37,155 nt of DNA from JANXQG01 sp037147235 (GCA_037147235.1 JBAWVO010000027.1:1-37155), one strand, 5' to 3'. Counted from the first letter of the stretch, positions 15,460 through 23,431 are shown. Made by a program: numbers and translations. The notes: a model not told the origin generated them from the letters alone.

Positions 15460-16391
15460 AGAAAGTTCCGCCGTAGATCTTCGGGGCTAACGGCCGCTTC
15501 GATGGAGTGGAGGATTGCTTCCAGTTTTTCGATTTCCGCGATCTCGCGTATTTCCGGCATCAATCGCAACCCCGGCTCGCCAAACTTCAGTCTCAACAAC
15601 GCCTCGATACCCTCAATGCGTCCCTGACTGAGCCCTTGACTGAGCCCTTGCTGTAATCCGATTCGCTCGGGTGTCGTTATGAAAGGCATGTGCTTTTCCT
15701 CTGCAAATTGCTTTACTTGTTGCCAAAACTCGATTCCCAATGGATCGGGAAGTTCCATCATCCAGTCGATCAGGCGAAACAATTGCCGTACTCGATTCGT
15801 ATCCCAGCCCCGTTCAAAAAGGCCCTTGATCAAGCGGAACTTTCGATTTTTTCGTTCGTGTTGATCCTGACGCGTCTCCAAGGTATCCAAATGGGCGAGC
15901 ACAATGGTCGCGAAAGGATTGGGACTTTCTTCCAACTCCTGCCGCCCAGGCAAATAGTCCAGAAGCTTGGCCACCGAAAACCGTATCCCGACTTCGATAC
16001 CCCAGCGACGGTAACCGTAGCTTTCTGGCCGCCAGCGCGGATTGTCGTCGCCTAATATGGCAAGGCTGGCCACCTCTCTATTATACCTATCGAACAGGCG
16101 GTAGTTATAGACGTACATTCGCTGGGCGAAATCCGCATCTTCACTTGATTGGACCTCAACGTGGACCAGCACCCACTGTTCTCGGCCGCTTTTCAGCCAG
16201 ACTTTCACCAGCTTGTCAACGAAACGCCGCCCGAGTTCTGCCTCTCGCACGATTTTTTGGAGCTCTTTGTCAAGCGACTCGTTACCCCGACTCCAATCGA
16301 TTTCGGCATGAGCTTGGGGGCAGAATAACTCCAAGAACGGCTGGAAATAGATATCCAGGGCTTCTTTCCAGGGACTGTCGTAGTCGGTCAT
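15438..16391 (-). CDS. Rpn-type PD-(D/E)XK nuclease/putative transposase in the nuo operon
   Basis: This 317-residue protein belongs to the Rpn/PDDEXK family often labelled 'cytosolic protein' or 'putative transposase'. The N-terminus FQPFLELFCPQAHAEIDW is typical. The catalytic core reads WVLVHVEVQSSEDADFAQRM, with the E-x-Q form of the nuclease motif. The C-terminal half is helical with QGLSQGLSQGRIEG, a repeat frequent in this family. Rpn proteins in E. coli promote RecA-independent recombination; phage-defence roles have been proposed. A Shine-Dalgarno AAGGA precedes the ATG. The gene starts 11 bases after the nuoG stop and ends 22 bases inside nuoH, so it is embedded in the complex I operon. 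It has nothing to do with respiration by sequence and is probably a late arrival. Confidence 0.85.
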   Translation of the reverse strand: MTDYDSPWKEALDIYFQPFLELFCPQAHAEIDWSRGNESLDKELQKIVREAELGRRFVDKLVKVWLKSGREQWVLVHVEVQSSEDADFAQRMYVYNYRLFDRYNREVASLAILGDDNPRWRPESYGYRRWGIEVGIRFSVAKLLDYLPGRQELEESPNPFATIVLAHLDTLETRQDQHERKNRKFRLIKGLFERGWDTNRVRQLFRLIDWMMELPDPLGIEFWQQVKQFAEEKHMPFITTPERIGLQQGLSQGLSQGRIEGIEALLRLKFGEPGLRLMPEIREIAEIEKLEAILHSIEAAVSPEDLRRNFLCFPSSL

Positions 16392-16402
16392 GAGAGATTT
16401 CC

Positions 16403-18037
16403 TTACGCCGTTTTGGCCGTCAATGCGCCAACCTCAGCCAGCTTATTGATCTTCATATCCAGACCGGTTTCTGGCAAGGGGCTGGCGGCTGGGGCAAAAT
16501 AGAGGCCCTCGCGGCTGAGATCGTCCAGCACGGCACGGGAATGGTAAAGACCCTTGCGGCCGAGCATCTGCCAGAACAAGGAGCCCTCGGCCCTCACGCC
16601 CCACGGCGGACGCACGGCCATGTTCGCAGTTTGCAGCCGATCACTGCGGTTCATGTAGGAACCTTCTCGCTCGGCGAAGGCTGCGGCGGGCAACTGATAG
16701 GTGGCTCGTTCCGACAGCGACGAGGGAAACAGGTCTTGCACGACCAACAGCGGAACTTTCTCGAATCGCCGTGCGGCCGACTCCTCAATCCACGGCCCTT
16801 TGTAACCGCCGGAAACCCACACGCCGCCAAACTCGATCCGCTGCATCTCCTTGAGAAAGTCCTCAAACGAGAGTACCTTGTGCATGAAGTAGCCAAGAAT
16901 CTCCTCGACGCCGCGGCGATTGGGTGCTTTTTCGGCCGCAATGACAAACCCACCGGGAAACTTCTGGTTCTCGCCGACCGTCGGCACAGGCCCCATCGCC
17001 AGTATCGCCTGCGGATCGATCGACCGCAGCAACTTGGCCAGCAGATAAGCCTCTTCCAAGCTAATAAACGGCGAGAGTACACCACCCAAGTGGCCAGCCG
17101 TGGAAAGCTTGCTTTTTAATTCTTCGGGCAAGCCATTCCAATTCAGTTCGACGGTTTTACCGTCCTTGCGAAGCCGCGGAGCAGCCAGCCGCTTGGCATC
17201 GTGGACATGATGGTAACCATAGCGGCCCTGGTTACATATCCACCACTTATTGACGTGAGGATTCTCGCGAGGCTTGAGGCGATAAATCTGGTCCTGGTTC
17301 TCCTCGACCCAAATCGAGCAGCCGACAGAGCACCCGGTGCAAACGCTCCGATGCCGCCGCATGAACCAGACGCGCTGCTGATAGAGAAAGTCCTTGTCGG
17401 CCAGCGCACCGACAGGGCAGAGGTCAACCACATTGCCCGAAAGCTCGTTGTGCAGCGGGAAACCGGGCACGACGTCGATTTCTTCGTGGGCACCGCGGTT
17501 GGCGATCATCAGTTCGGCTGTGCCGCTCACTTCGGCACAGAAACGGACGCAGCGCGAGCAGAGTACGCAACGGTCGATGAACAAATTGACATCACCCAAG
17601 TCTCGCTTGCGACTGGTGAAGGGCATGACGTCGGTCCGCCGGCTGGCCTGGCCGTACTTGAAATAGTAGTCCTGCAATGTACATTCGCCCGCTTTATCAC
17701 AGATCGGGCAATCGACCGGGTGCCGCAGGAGTAGGTCCTCTTCGACCATCGCCCGGGCTTGCCGCACTTTCTCATTCGCGGTGACAATCACTAGGCCGTC
17801 GGTGGCTGGCACGGTGCAACCAGGCACCAGCTTCGGCTGCATCTTGATCTCGCCCGTCTTCGCGTCGCGATTGCCCGTCTCGATCAGGCACATGCGGCAA
17901 CTGCCAACGACCGGCAGACCCGGGTGGTAGCAGTAATGCGGAATCTCGACGCCGGAGAGCTTAGCGGCCTCGATCGCGTTTATGCGCTGGCCGTCAGGCA
18001 GTTCGATTTCGCGCCCGTCGATGGTGATTTTGGGCAT
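16403..18037 (-). CDS. nuoG: NADH:quinone oxidoreductase subunit G (short form)
   Basis: A 544-residue protein. The N-terminal [2Fe-2S] domain carries CYHPGLPVVGSCRMC and the following Cys. The family motif DCPICDKAGECTLQDYYFKYG and the four-Cys set in FIDRCVLCSRCVRFC hold clusters N3, N4 and neighbours. CTGCSVGCSIWV begins the molybdopterin-oxidoreductase-like domain. The E. coli protein has about 900 residues; here the C-terminal domain is much shortened, as in other non-proteobacterial forms, and ends near KINKLAEVGALTAKTA. NuoG carries electrons from NuoF to NuoI. The start at 18037 fits the family N-terminus MPKITIDG. An AT-rich repeat precedes it. Confidence 0.95.
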   Translation of the reverse strand: MPKITIDGREIELPDGQRINAIEAAKLSGVEIPHYCYHPGLPVVGSCRMCLIETGNRDAKTGEIKMQPKLVPGCTVPATDGLVIVTANEKVRQARAMVEEDLLLRHPVDCPICDKAGECTLQDYYFKYGQASRRTDVMPFTSRKRDLGDVNLFIDRCVLCSRCVRFCAEVSGTAELMIANRGAHEEIDVVPGFPLHNELSGNVVDLCPVGALADKDFLYQQRVWFMRRHRSVCTGCSVGCSIWVEENQDQIYRLKPRENPHVNKWWICNQGRYGYHHVHDAKRLAAPRLRKDGKTVELNWNGLPEELKSKLSTAGHLGGVLSPFISLEEAYLLAKLLRSIDPQAILAMGPVPTVGENQKFPGGFVIAAEKAPNRRGVEEILGYFMHKVLSFEDFLKEMQRIEFGGVWVSGGYKGPWIEESAARRFEKVPLLVVQDLFPSSLSERATYQLPAAAFAEREGSYMNRSDRLQTANMAVRPPWGVRAEGSLFWQMLGRKGLYHSRAVLDDLSREGLYFAPAASPLPETGLDMKINKLAEVGALTAKTA

Positions 18038-18041
18038 GGGG

Positions 18042-18132
18042 AAGTTGTCGGTTGTCGGTTGTCAGTGGGCAGTAGGCGGACTAGCGTTTCGTCTGAAATT
18101 TTCAATTTTCAATTTTCAATTTTCAATTTCAT
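18042..18132. repeat. Low-complexity repeats between nuoF and nuoG
   Basis: GTTGTCGGTTGTCAGTGGGC at the left is followed by a run of TTTTCAATTTTCAATTTTCA units (18095-18132), which are kin to the blocks at 5158-5343. This fills almost the whole gap between nuoF and nuoG. Confidence 0.8.
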
Positions 18133-18138
18133 AATTTC

Positions 18139-19497
18139 CTAATGTGGTTTTCCATTCCCGTGGGCCAGTGCCGGGACCGCTTCCGTGCCGACATAGCCGG
18201 TCGGGTTGGTCCGCTTAATAAAATCTTCCAATTCGGGCCGGAACTTGCAAATCGTGGTCTTGATGGGCCAGGCGGCACCGTCGGACAGACCGCAAATCGT
18301 GGTGCCGGGAATGATCCCGATCGTGTTGCCGATCTCTGCCAGGTAGTCCAGATCGATCAACCGCCCTCGGCCAGCCTTGATTCGGTCGAGAATCATCATT
18401 GACCAGTGTGTGCCTTCGCGGCAGGGCGTACACTGGCCGCAGCTTTCGTGAGCATAGAAACGACAGCTATTATACAGGAAATCCATCATCGAGTAGGTTT
18501 CGTCCATTACGATCAGGCAGGCCGTTCCCAGACCGAGACAGCCGACCTTCATTAGGCTGGAGAAATCCAGCCGCGTATCCAGTTCATCGGCCGTCATCAC
18601 GCCGGTGCTCAGGCCGCCGGGGATCACGGCCTTTGGCTTGCGGCCCTTCCACACTCCGCCGGCCAGTTCGTCGATCGCCTGTCGCACCGTGATGCCCAGC
18701 GGGGCCTCGTAGCAGCCCGGCTTATTCACATGGCCGCTGATGCCATAGAGTTTTGGTCCCAGGCTGCCGACGTCGCGGGGATCCGCGGGGTTGGGCGGCA
18801 CGCCGATCGAGCGGAACCATGCGACGCCACGGTCGATGATGTGAACCACGCAGGCCATCGTCTCAACATTGTTTATCACGGTCGGCTTGCGGAAGAGGCC
18901 CTCCACGGCGGGAAAGGGCGGCTTGATCCGGGGCCAAGCCCGCTTGCCTTCCAGACTCTCGATCAGACCAGTTTCTTCGCCACAGATGTATGCCCCTGCC
19001 CCGCGATGGATGAACAGATCGAGCGCATAGTTCGAGCCGAGGATACTCTTGCCCAGGTAGCCGGCCGAATAGGCCTCGTTGATGGCCGCCTGCATGCGCT
19101 GATAGGAAAGCGGGTATTCATAGCGAAGATAGAGGTAGGCGGTCGTCGTCTTCGTGGCGTAGGCACTAAGGATAATGCCTTCCACGATCTGGTGCGGGTC
19201 GCTTTCCATCTGCACGCGGTTGACGAACGTGCCTGGCTCGCTCTCGTCGGCATTGACGCAGAGATAGATCGGCCCAGGGTGATCTTTAGGCAGGAACGAC
19301 CACTTCAAGGCCGTGGGGAAACCCGCCCCGCCCCGACCTCGCAACCCCGACGCCCGCACGGTGCCGAGTACGTCGTCCGGGCTCATTTCCTTGAGTGCCT
19401 TGCGCAGGGCGCGATACCCGCCACCCGCCTCGTAGATGGCCAGCTTGTGGCTGTTCTCTTTATGGATGTTCGCCAGTAGTACGGGTTTGTAAGTCAT
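18139..19497 (-). CDS. nuoF: NADH:quinone oxidoreductase subunit F (NADH/FMN)
   Basis: A 452-residue flavoprotein. The NADH-binding glycine stretch GLRGRGGAGFPTALKWSF, the FMN-site segment CVNADESEPGTFVNR, the family signature GAGAYICGEETGLIES and the [4Fe-4S] ligands in ESCGQCTPCREG with a later Cys (TICGLSDGA) are all present. NuoF oxidises NADH and passes electrons through FMN to cluster N3. Its start overlaps the nuoE stop by four bases. The length is usual. No abnormality is seen. Confidence 0.97.
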   Translation of the reverse strand: MTYKPVLLANIHKENSHKLAIYEAGGGYRALRKALKEMSPDDVLGTVRASGLRGRGGAGFPTALKWSFLPKDHPGPIYLCVNADESEPGTFVNRVQMESDPHQIVEGIILSAYATKTTTAYLYLRYEYPLSYQRMQAAINEAYSAGYLGKSILGSNYALDLFIHRGAGAYICGEETGLIESLEGKRAWPRIKPPFPAVEGLFRKPTVINNVETMACVVHIIDRGVAWFRSIGVPPNPADPRDVGSLGPKLYGISGHVNKPGCYEAPLGITVRQAIDELAGGVWKGRKPKAVIPGGLSTGVMTADELDTRLDFSSLMKVGCLGLGTACLIVMDETYSMMDFLYNSCRFYAHESCGQCTPCREGTHWSMMILDRIKAGRGRLIDLDYLAEIGNTIGIIPGTTICGLSDGAAWPIKTTICKFRPELEDFIKRTNPTGYVGTEAVPALAHGNGKPH

Positions 19498-20012
19498 TCG
19501 GATTGGACCATCTCCACAAAAGCATCGATCTTCTCACGGGTCATGGTTTTGTACAGAGTATCGTTCACAAGCATGGCAGGGGCAAAATCACAGGCCCCGA
19601 GACATTCGGCGGGCAAAAGCGTGACGCGGCCGTCGCGCGTCGTCTCGCCGGGCCGGATGCCGAGCTTTTGGGCCAGGTAATCCATCAGCACCTCGCCCTC
19701 GCAACACGAGCAACTGATCGAACGGCACATCCAGACCTTGAACTTGCCGCAAGGCATGTCCTGGGGAAAGAATTGATAAAAGCTAAGCGTGTCCTGCACC
19801 TGGGCCGGCGCGAGGCTGAGCATGCGGGCGATCTCGATCACGGCCTCCAGCGGCACGTAGCCCAACCGTTCGTTGACGATATGCAGTGCGGGCAGCACGA
19901 CGGCCCGACGCGACGGGTAGCGCGGATAATAGGCCTCGATCGCCGAGCGGATCTCCTGGCTGAGAAACGGCTTGATCAGCGTTTCGGTCGATTGTGCTTG
20001 TGTCGTTTGCAT
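19494..20012 (-). CDS. nuoE: NADH:quinone oxidoreductase subunit E ([2Fe-2S])
   Basis: A 172-residue thioredoxin-like protein. A helical N-terminus (RSAIEAYYPRYPSRRAVVLP) is followed by the ferredoxin-like part with ligands in KVWMCRSISCSCCEG and PAECLGACD, which hold cluster N1a. The spacing C-x4-C...C-x3-C fits the family, with an extra Cys in the first motif. NuoE and NuoF form the electron-input module with NuoG. The stop overlaps nuoF by four bases. A palindromic repeat lies directly upstream. Confidence 0.95.
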   Translation of the reverse strand: MQTTQAQSTETLIKPFLSQEIRSAIEAYYPRYPSRRAVVLPALHIVNERLGYVPLEAVIEIARMLSLAPAQVQDTLSFYQFFPQDMPCGKFKVWMCRSISCSCCEGEVLMDYLAQKLGIRPGETTRDGRVTLLPAECLGACDFAPAMLVNDTLYKTMTREKIDAFVEMVQSE

Positions 20013-20020
20013 GGTTTTTT

Positions 20021-20079
20021 GTAGGATGGACTTCCAAGTCGTCCAGAGTTTAACGGACGGACTTGGAAGTCCATCCTAC
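20021..20079. repeat. REP-like palindromic element, copy 2 (between nuoD and nuoE)
   Basis: GTAGGATGGACTTCCAAGTC pairs with GACTTGGAAGTCCATCCTAC across a short loop, giving a near-perfect hairpin. It lies between two operon genes, where it could stabilise the mRNA or limit read-through. Confidence 0.92.
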
Positions 20080-20109
20080 CGTGTCTGGTTCAATTTGCTT
20101 CTACCGTTT

Positions 20110-21336
20110 CTAGCGATCCAACTCCGCTGCGATGATATTCAAACTGCCCAACACGGCGACTACATCGCTCAGGGTGTGGCCGCGGATCAAGTGCGGAAAC
20201 ATGGCGAAATGAATGAACGAAGGAGGCCGGCAGCGGGCGCGATAGGCCCGCGGGCTGCCATCGCCGACGATATAAAAACCCAATTCGCCGTTGGGTGCCT
20301 CCGTGGCACAATACACTTCCTCATTGGGAACGGACATGCCACGGTTCGGCATTACTATTTCAAAGTGCGAGATCAAGCCCTCGATCGTCGTCCAGACCTT
20401 GCCCGGTGGCGGCAGGATGGAACGCTGGTCAGGCCCGACATTGACCGGCCCCTGGGGAATGTTTTCCACGGCTTGGCGAATGATCTTCAGGCTCTCCTGC
20501 ATCTCGGCCATGCGGACATGATACCGCGCCAGGCAGTCGCCTTCCCGAGCGCAACAGACCTGGAAGTCAAAATCGGCGTAGGATAGATACGGTTCGTCGC
20601 GGCGGAGATCGCGGACCACGCCGCTCGCACGAGCTATAGGACCCGAGCAACTGCGATTGATCGCCTCTTCCTCGGTCAACACGCCGACACCCTGCATCCG
20701 ATCGACAAAGATGCGGTTGCGCCCCATCAGCCGGTCCAGGTCGTTCATCACCGGTGGCAACTCGACAAGGAACTCGCGGATCAACTTCACGACCAGCGGA
20801 GTGATGTCGCGCATGACACCCCCCACGCGGGTGTAGCTATTTGTGAAGCGGGCACCGCAGAGGGCCTCGGCGATCTCGTAGATCGGCTCCCTCGCGTTGA
20901 ATGCGTACATGAAGTGCGTGACAGCACCGACGTCCAGACCCATCGCCCCCAGACAAAGCAGGTGATCGCTAATCCGCATCAGTTCGCTTATGATCGTTCG
21001 GATGTAACTGCACCGCGGCGTGACTTCGATGCCCAACAGCTTCTCGACCGCTACATGCCAAGCGACGTTATTGGACATGGGCGAGATATAGTTCATTCGG
21101 TCGGTGACCGTCACGTACTGGTTGAAATCGAGGCTCTCGCCGATCTTCTCGAAGCCCGAGTGGAGAAAACCGATGTCGGGAATGGCGTCGGCCACCCGCT
21201 CACCGTCCAGCTTCAGCACCAGGCGCAACGTGGTATGAGTTGCCGGGTGCTGTGGCCCAAAATTCATCGTCCACAAGTACGGCTGCCCGCCGTCCTGGGC
21301 ATGGTCGTCGGCAAGTTCGGAAAGCGTCAGGGGCAT
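20110..21336 (-). CDS. nuoD: NADH:quinone oxidoreductase subunit D
   Basis: This 408-residue 49-kDa-type subunit starts with the conserved TMNFGPQHPATHTTLRL, whose His residues lie by the quinone head group. DIGFLHSGFEKIGE, DRMNYISPMSNN and the C-terminal FDLRR-like region (VVRDLRRDEPYLSYADFDFQ) are family features, as is the final D(I/V)VAVLGSLN segment. NuoD with NuoB forms the quinone-reduction site. It is a separate gene, not the NuoCD fusion of enterobacteria. The start is six bases after the nuoC stop. Confidence 0.97.
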   Translation of the reverse strand: MPLTLSELADDHAQDGGQPYLWTMNFGPQHPATHTTLRLVLKLDGERVADAIPDIGFLHSGFEKIGESLDFNQYVTVTDRMNYISPMSNNVAWHVAVEKLLGIEVTPRCSYIRTIISELMRISDHLLCLGAMGLDVGAVTHFMYAFNAREPIYEIAEALCGARFTNSYTRVGGVMRDITPLVVKLIREFLVELPPVMNDLDRLMGRNRIFVDRMQGVGVLTEEEAINRSCSGPIARASGVVRDLRRDEPYLSYADFDFQVCCAREGDCLARYHVRMAEMQESLKIIRQAVENIPQGPVNVGPDQRSILPPPGKVWTTIEGLISHFEIVMPNRGMSVPNEEVYCATEAPNGELGFYIVGDGSPRAYRARCRPPSFIHFAMFPHLIRGHTLSDVVAVLGSLNIIAAELDR

Positions 21337-21341
21337 GGTTA

Positions 21342-21845
21342 CTAACTCTCCCCCCGTTTCAGCACAGGGAAGTTATGCCGCTCGCCAAGTCCTTGCAGCG
21401 GATAGTCCTTGCGAAGCGGAAAGGCGGTGAACTCTTCGGGCATGAGAATCCGTCGCAGGTCGGGATGACCTTCAAATTGGATACCGAACATGTCCCAAAC
21501 TTCGCGTTCCAGCCAATTGGCCCCTTCCCAAAGGCTCACCACCGAGCGGACTGCCGGTTCCGGCTCGTTGATAAACGCCCGAATCGTCAGCCGCTGATTG
21601 GCTACCGTGCCGGCCAGCAGATAAACCAGGCCGAAGCGATCCTTGGTCCCGGGATAGTTCAAGTAGTCGACGCAGGTGATATCGATCAGCAGGTCGAATC
21701 CGTGCCTTTCCTTGAGCAACTCCAGGACATCGTAGATTTTTTCCGCCGAAACGACCACTCGGGTGTCGCCGCGAAACTCGCTCGCGGGCAAATCGCCGAA
21801 GGCGGCGCGAAGGGCGTTGACGGTCTCTTCGATCGCAGTGTTCAT
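21342..21845 (-). CDS. nuoC: NADH:quinone oxidoreductase subunit C
   Basis: From the ATG at 21845 the protein has 167 residues, the usual size for a separate 30-kDa subunit. The signature lies in EREVWDMFGIQFEGHPDLRR with ILMPEEFTAFPLRKDYPLQG, which matches the ExxxxDxxGxxFxGHPdLRR pattern of the family. The frame is open for 21 more codons upstream, but those are read from the palindromic repeat at 21853-21913 and are left out. NuoC is a peripheral-arm subunit that supports NuoD and NuoI. Confidence 0.96.
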   Translation of the reverse strand: MNTAIEETVNALRAAFGDLPASEFRGDTRVVVSAEKIYDVLELLKERHGFDLLIDITCVDYLNYPGTKDRFGLVYLLAGTVANQRLTIRAFINEPEPAVRSVVSLWEGANWLEREVWDMFGIQFEGHPDLRRILMPEEFTAFPLRKDYPLQGLGERHNFPVLKRGES

Positions 21846-21852
21846 ACTCTTT

Positions 21853-21913
21853 GTAGGATGGACTTCCGAGTCCGTCCGTGTTTGTCGTGGACGGACTCGG
21901 AGGTCCATCCTAC
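21853..21913. repeat. REP-like palindromic element, copy 3 (between nuoB and nuoC)
   Basis: GTAGGATGGACTTCCGAGTC pairs with GACTCGGAGGTCCATCCTAC around a short centre that includes GTGTTTGTCGTG. It is the best preserved of the three copies and sits just upstream of nuoC. Confidence 0.93.
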
Positions 21914-21943
21914 GGTAGGTTGTTTTGGACGAGCCTTATCATC

Positions 21944-22471
21944 TCACGGCTCCTGCAAGGCACGCTTGGTCTGTTGACGCGAGGCTATATAGAATTCCTT
22001 GCCGAACATCGTTCCCTCACGCTGGATCTTTTCCTGCAAATCGACCACGGCCTGGATCAACTGCTCCGGCCGTGGCGGACAGCCGGGGACGTACATATCG
22101 ACTGGGATAAAGCGATCGATCCCCTGCACAACGCAGTAGGTGTCGAAGACACCGCCCGTTGAAGCACACGCGCCCATCGAAATGCACCACTTCGGCTCGG
22201 GCATCTGCTGCCAGATGCGCTGCAGCACCGGCAGCATTTTCATCACAACACGGCCAGCAACAATCATCAGGTCGCACTGTCGCGGGCTAAAGCGAAACAC
22301 TTCCGAACCGAACCGCGCGATGTCGTGACGACTGGCACCCACGGCCATCAATTCGATGCCGCAACAGGCCGTGGCAAAAGGCATCGGCCAGAGGCTGTTT
22401 TTGCGGCACCAACTGACCAACTCGTCGAGCCGGGTCGTGACGACTTGATCCATGAGATCGGCTATCGCCAT
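21944..22471 (-). CDS. nuoB: NADH:quinone oxidoreductase subunit B (cluster N2)
   Basis: This 175-residue protein carries the ligands of the terminal cluster N2: the adjacent pair in ATACCGIELMA, the Cys in SMGACASTGG and the Cys in VPGCPPRPE. N2 hands electrons to quinone at the NuoB/NuoD interface. The length fits the family. The start codon lies in a 16-bp sequence that is repeated over the nuoA stop, which suggests the two genes once overlapped. Confidence 0.97.
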   Translation of the reverse strand: MAIADLMDQVVTTRLDELVSWCRKNSLWPMPFATACCGIELMAVGASRHDIARFGSEVFRFSPRQCDLMIVAGRVVMKMLPVLQRIWQQMPEPKWCISMGACASTGGVFDTYCVVQGIDRFIPVDMYVPGCPPRPEQLIQAVVDLQEKIQREGTMFGKEFYIASRQQTKRALQEP

Positions 22472-22514
22472 TGTACCCCCATCGCTTGACTAGTCCGTTC
22501 GGCTATCGCCATTG
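22458..22514. repeat. 16-bp direct repeats at the nuoA/nuoB junction
   Basis: TCGGCTATCGCCATTG occurs at 22458-22473, containing the nuoB start codon, and at 22499-22514, containing the nuoA stop (TAG at 22503-22505 on the minus strand). The 25-base spacer between them is unrelated. A single merged copy would make nuoA and nuoB overlap by about 10 bases. Confidence 0.88.
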
Positions 22515-23039
22515 AAAAACGCCCTTCCGCCAATCGTAAACAAACCCCAAAGCAAGCAGCACGATAAACACCATCGCGCCGCCAAAAACGATATGCCGGT
22601 CACTGGCTAAGCCGTCCTGCACGGCGGCGGAAATGTCGTACGACTTGGCTGCCGTTGGCACGTCAGGCTTTCCAGCCTGACCTGTCGCATTTCCGTCGTT
22701 GCGTAGGCTTCCAGCCTGCGTTGAATCTGACAGGCTGAAAGCCTGTCCTGCGGGGGCCACCGCTGTGACATTGGGTCGCTTGGCGGCCACCGCCCAAGGG
22801 TAGAGGAACAAGACTTCAACGTCAAATACGAGGAAGGCGATGGCAATTAGGTGGAATCGAACGTCAAACCGCCGGCGGGTATCGTGGATCGGATCCATCC
22901 CGCTCTCGTAGGGCATTTTCTGCACGGGGCCTACGTATTGCCGCGGATTGAAGAGCGCGGCAATGGCGAACAGCGCGACGGCCAATCCCGCCACGCAGCC
23001 AAACAAGAGAAACACTGGGACGGCATTCACCGTTTCCAT
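22503..23039 (-). CDS. nuoA: NADH:quinone oxidoreductase subunit A, with in-frame repeat insert
   Basis: From METVNAVPVFLL the product is 178 residues, against about 120-150 in the family. The core FNPRQYVGPVQKMPYESGMDP with HDTRRRFDVRFHLIAIAFLV and FDVEVLFLYPWA is the classic NuoA/ND3 loop and helices. Residues equivalent to about 96-129 (AFSLSDSTQAGSLRNDGNAT and neighbours) are an insert read from dispersed repeats at 22653-22757. It lies in the loop before the last helix. A TTG at 23081 could extend the N-terminus by 14 residues; the ATG was preferred. It is the first gene of the nuo operon. Confidence 0.93.
   Translation of the reverse strand: METVNAVPVFLLFGCVAGLAVALFAIAALFNPRQYVGPVQKMPYESGMDPIHDTRRRFDVRFHLIAIAFLVFDVEVLFLYPWAVAAKRPNVTAVAPAGQAFSLSDSTQAGSLRNDGNATGQAGKPDVPTAAKSYDISAAVQDGLASDRHIVFGGAMVFIVLLALGFVYDWRKGVFQWR
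22653..22757. repeat. Dispersed repeats inserted in frame in nuoA
   Basis: The stretch holds three related hairpin-like units: CAGGCTTTCCAGCCTGACCT, GTAGGCTTCCAGCCTGCG and ACAGGCTGAAAGCCTGTCCT. They are of the CAGGCTGGAAGCCT type common between planctomycete genes. They add about 34 polar residues to NuoA. Confidence 0.82.
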
Positions 23040-23083
23040 TATCAGCAACCAGATTGGGTCCGTCGAGTAACTTTTAGACAATC

Positions 23084-23111
23084 ATTCTAAGGTATTTTTC
23101 CAACTTAGAAT
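23084..23111. promoter_or_regulatory. Inverted repeat upstream of nuoA
   Basis: ATTCTAAG (23084-23091) and CTTAGAAT (23104-23111) form an 8-bp stem with a 12-base loop. It overlaps the stop of the small secreted-protein gene and lies about 50 bases upstream of the nuoA ATG. No T-run follows, so a classic terminator is unlikely; an operator or a 5'-UTR hairpin is possible. Confidence 0.4.
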
Positions 23112-23431
23112 ACGTCCAAATTGAAGTGGTGCCCACCGTAATACCGCCTGTCCTGGGGGTATTCATTATGCCATTGGCGGTTGTAGACCGGGATTTGCAT
23201 TTCGGGCGGGTAGCGGTTATACATGTTTCCCGAACTGCGGTAGTAGTCTGGCCCCCAAAAGTTCTGGGGATAATAAACATACGGGTAGTGATACATGCGG
23301 TTCCAGTCCTGAGTGCTATAGGACTGGCCCCACGGTTGATTGAATGCCTGCTGAGCATTGGCTTTCGGTGTGAGGTAGACCGCTCCGAGGACGGCGGTGC
23401 AAGCCAGCGCAAGGATGATGCGGCGAATCAT
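23105..23431 (-). CDS. Small secreted Tyr-rich protein ('calmodulin-binding' type)
   Basis: This 108-residue protein starts with MIRRIILALACTAVLGAVYL and a signal-peptidase site near ANA, so it is exported. The mature part is rich in Tyr, Pro and Asn (YHYPYVYYPQNFWGPDYY, RYPPEMQIPVYNRQWHNEYP) and ends GGHHFNLDVF. I recall similar short proteins in planctomycetes, annotated 'calmodulin-binding protein' without experimental support. The real role is unknown; a wall or surface function is only a guess. The gene lies directly upstream of nuoA on the same strand and may share transcription. Confidence 0.75.
   Translation of the reverse strand: MIRRIILALACTAVLGAVYLTPKANAQQAFNQPWGQSYSTQDWNRMYHYPYVYYPQNFWGPDYYRSSGNMYNRYPPEMQIPVYNRQWHNEYPQDRRYYGGHHFNLDVF

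Noticed and set aside
15438..15470. Direct repeats at the ends of the Rpn-type gene as a sign of transposition
   Set aside because: Only ACGGCG is shared between the two borders, which is too short to mean anything.
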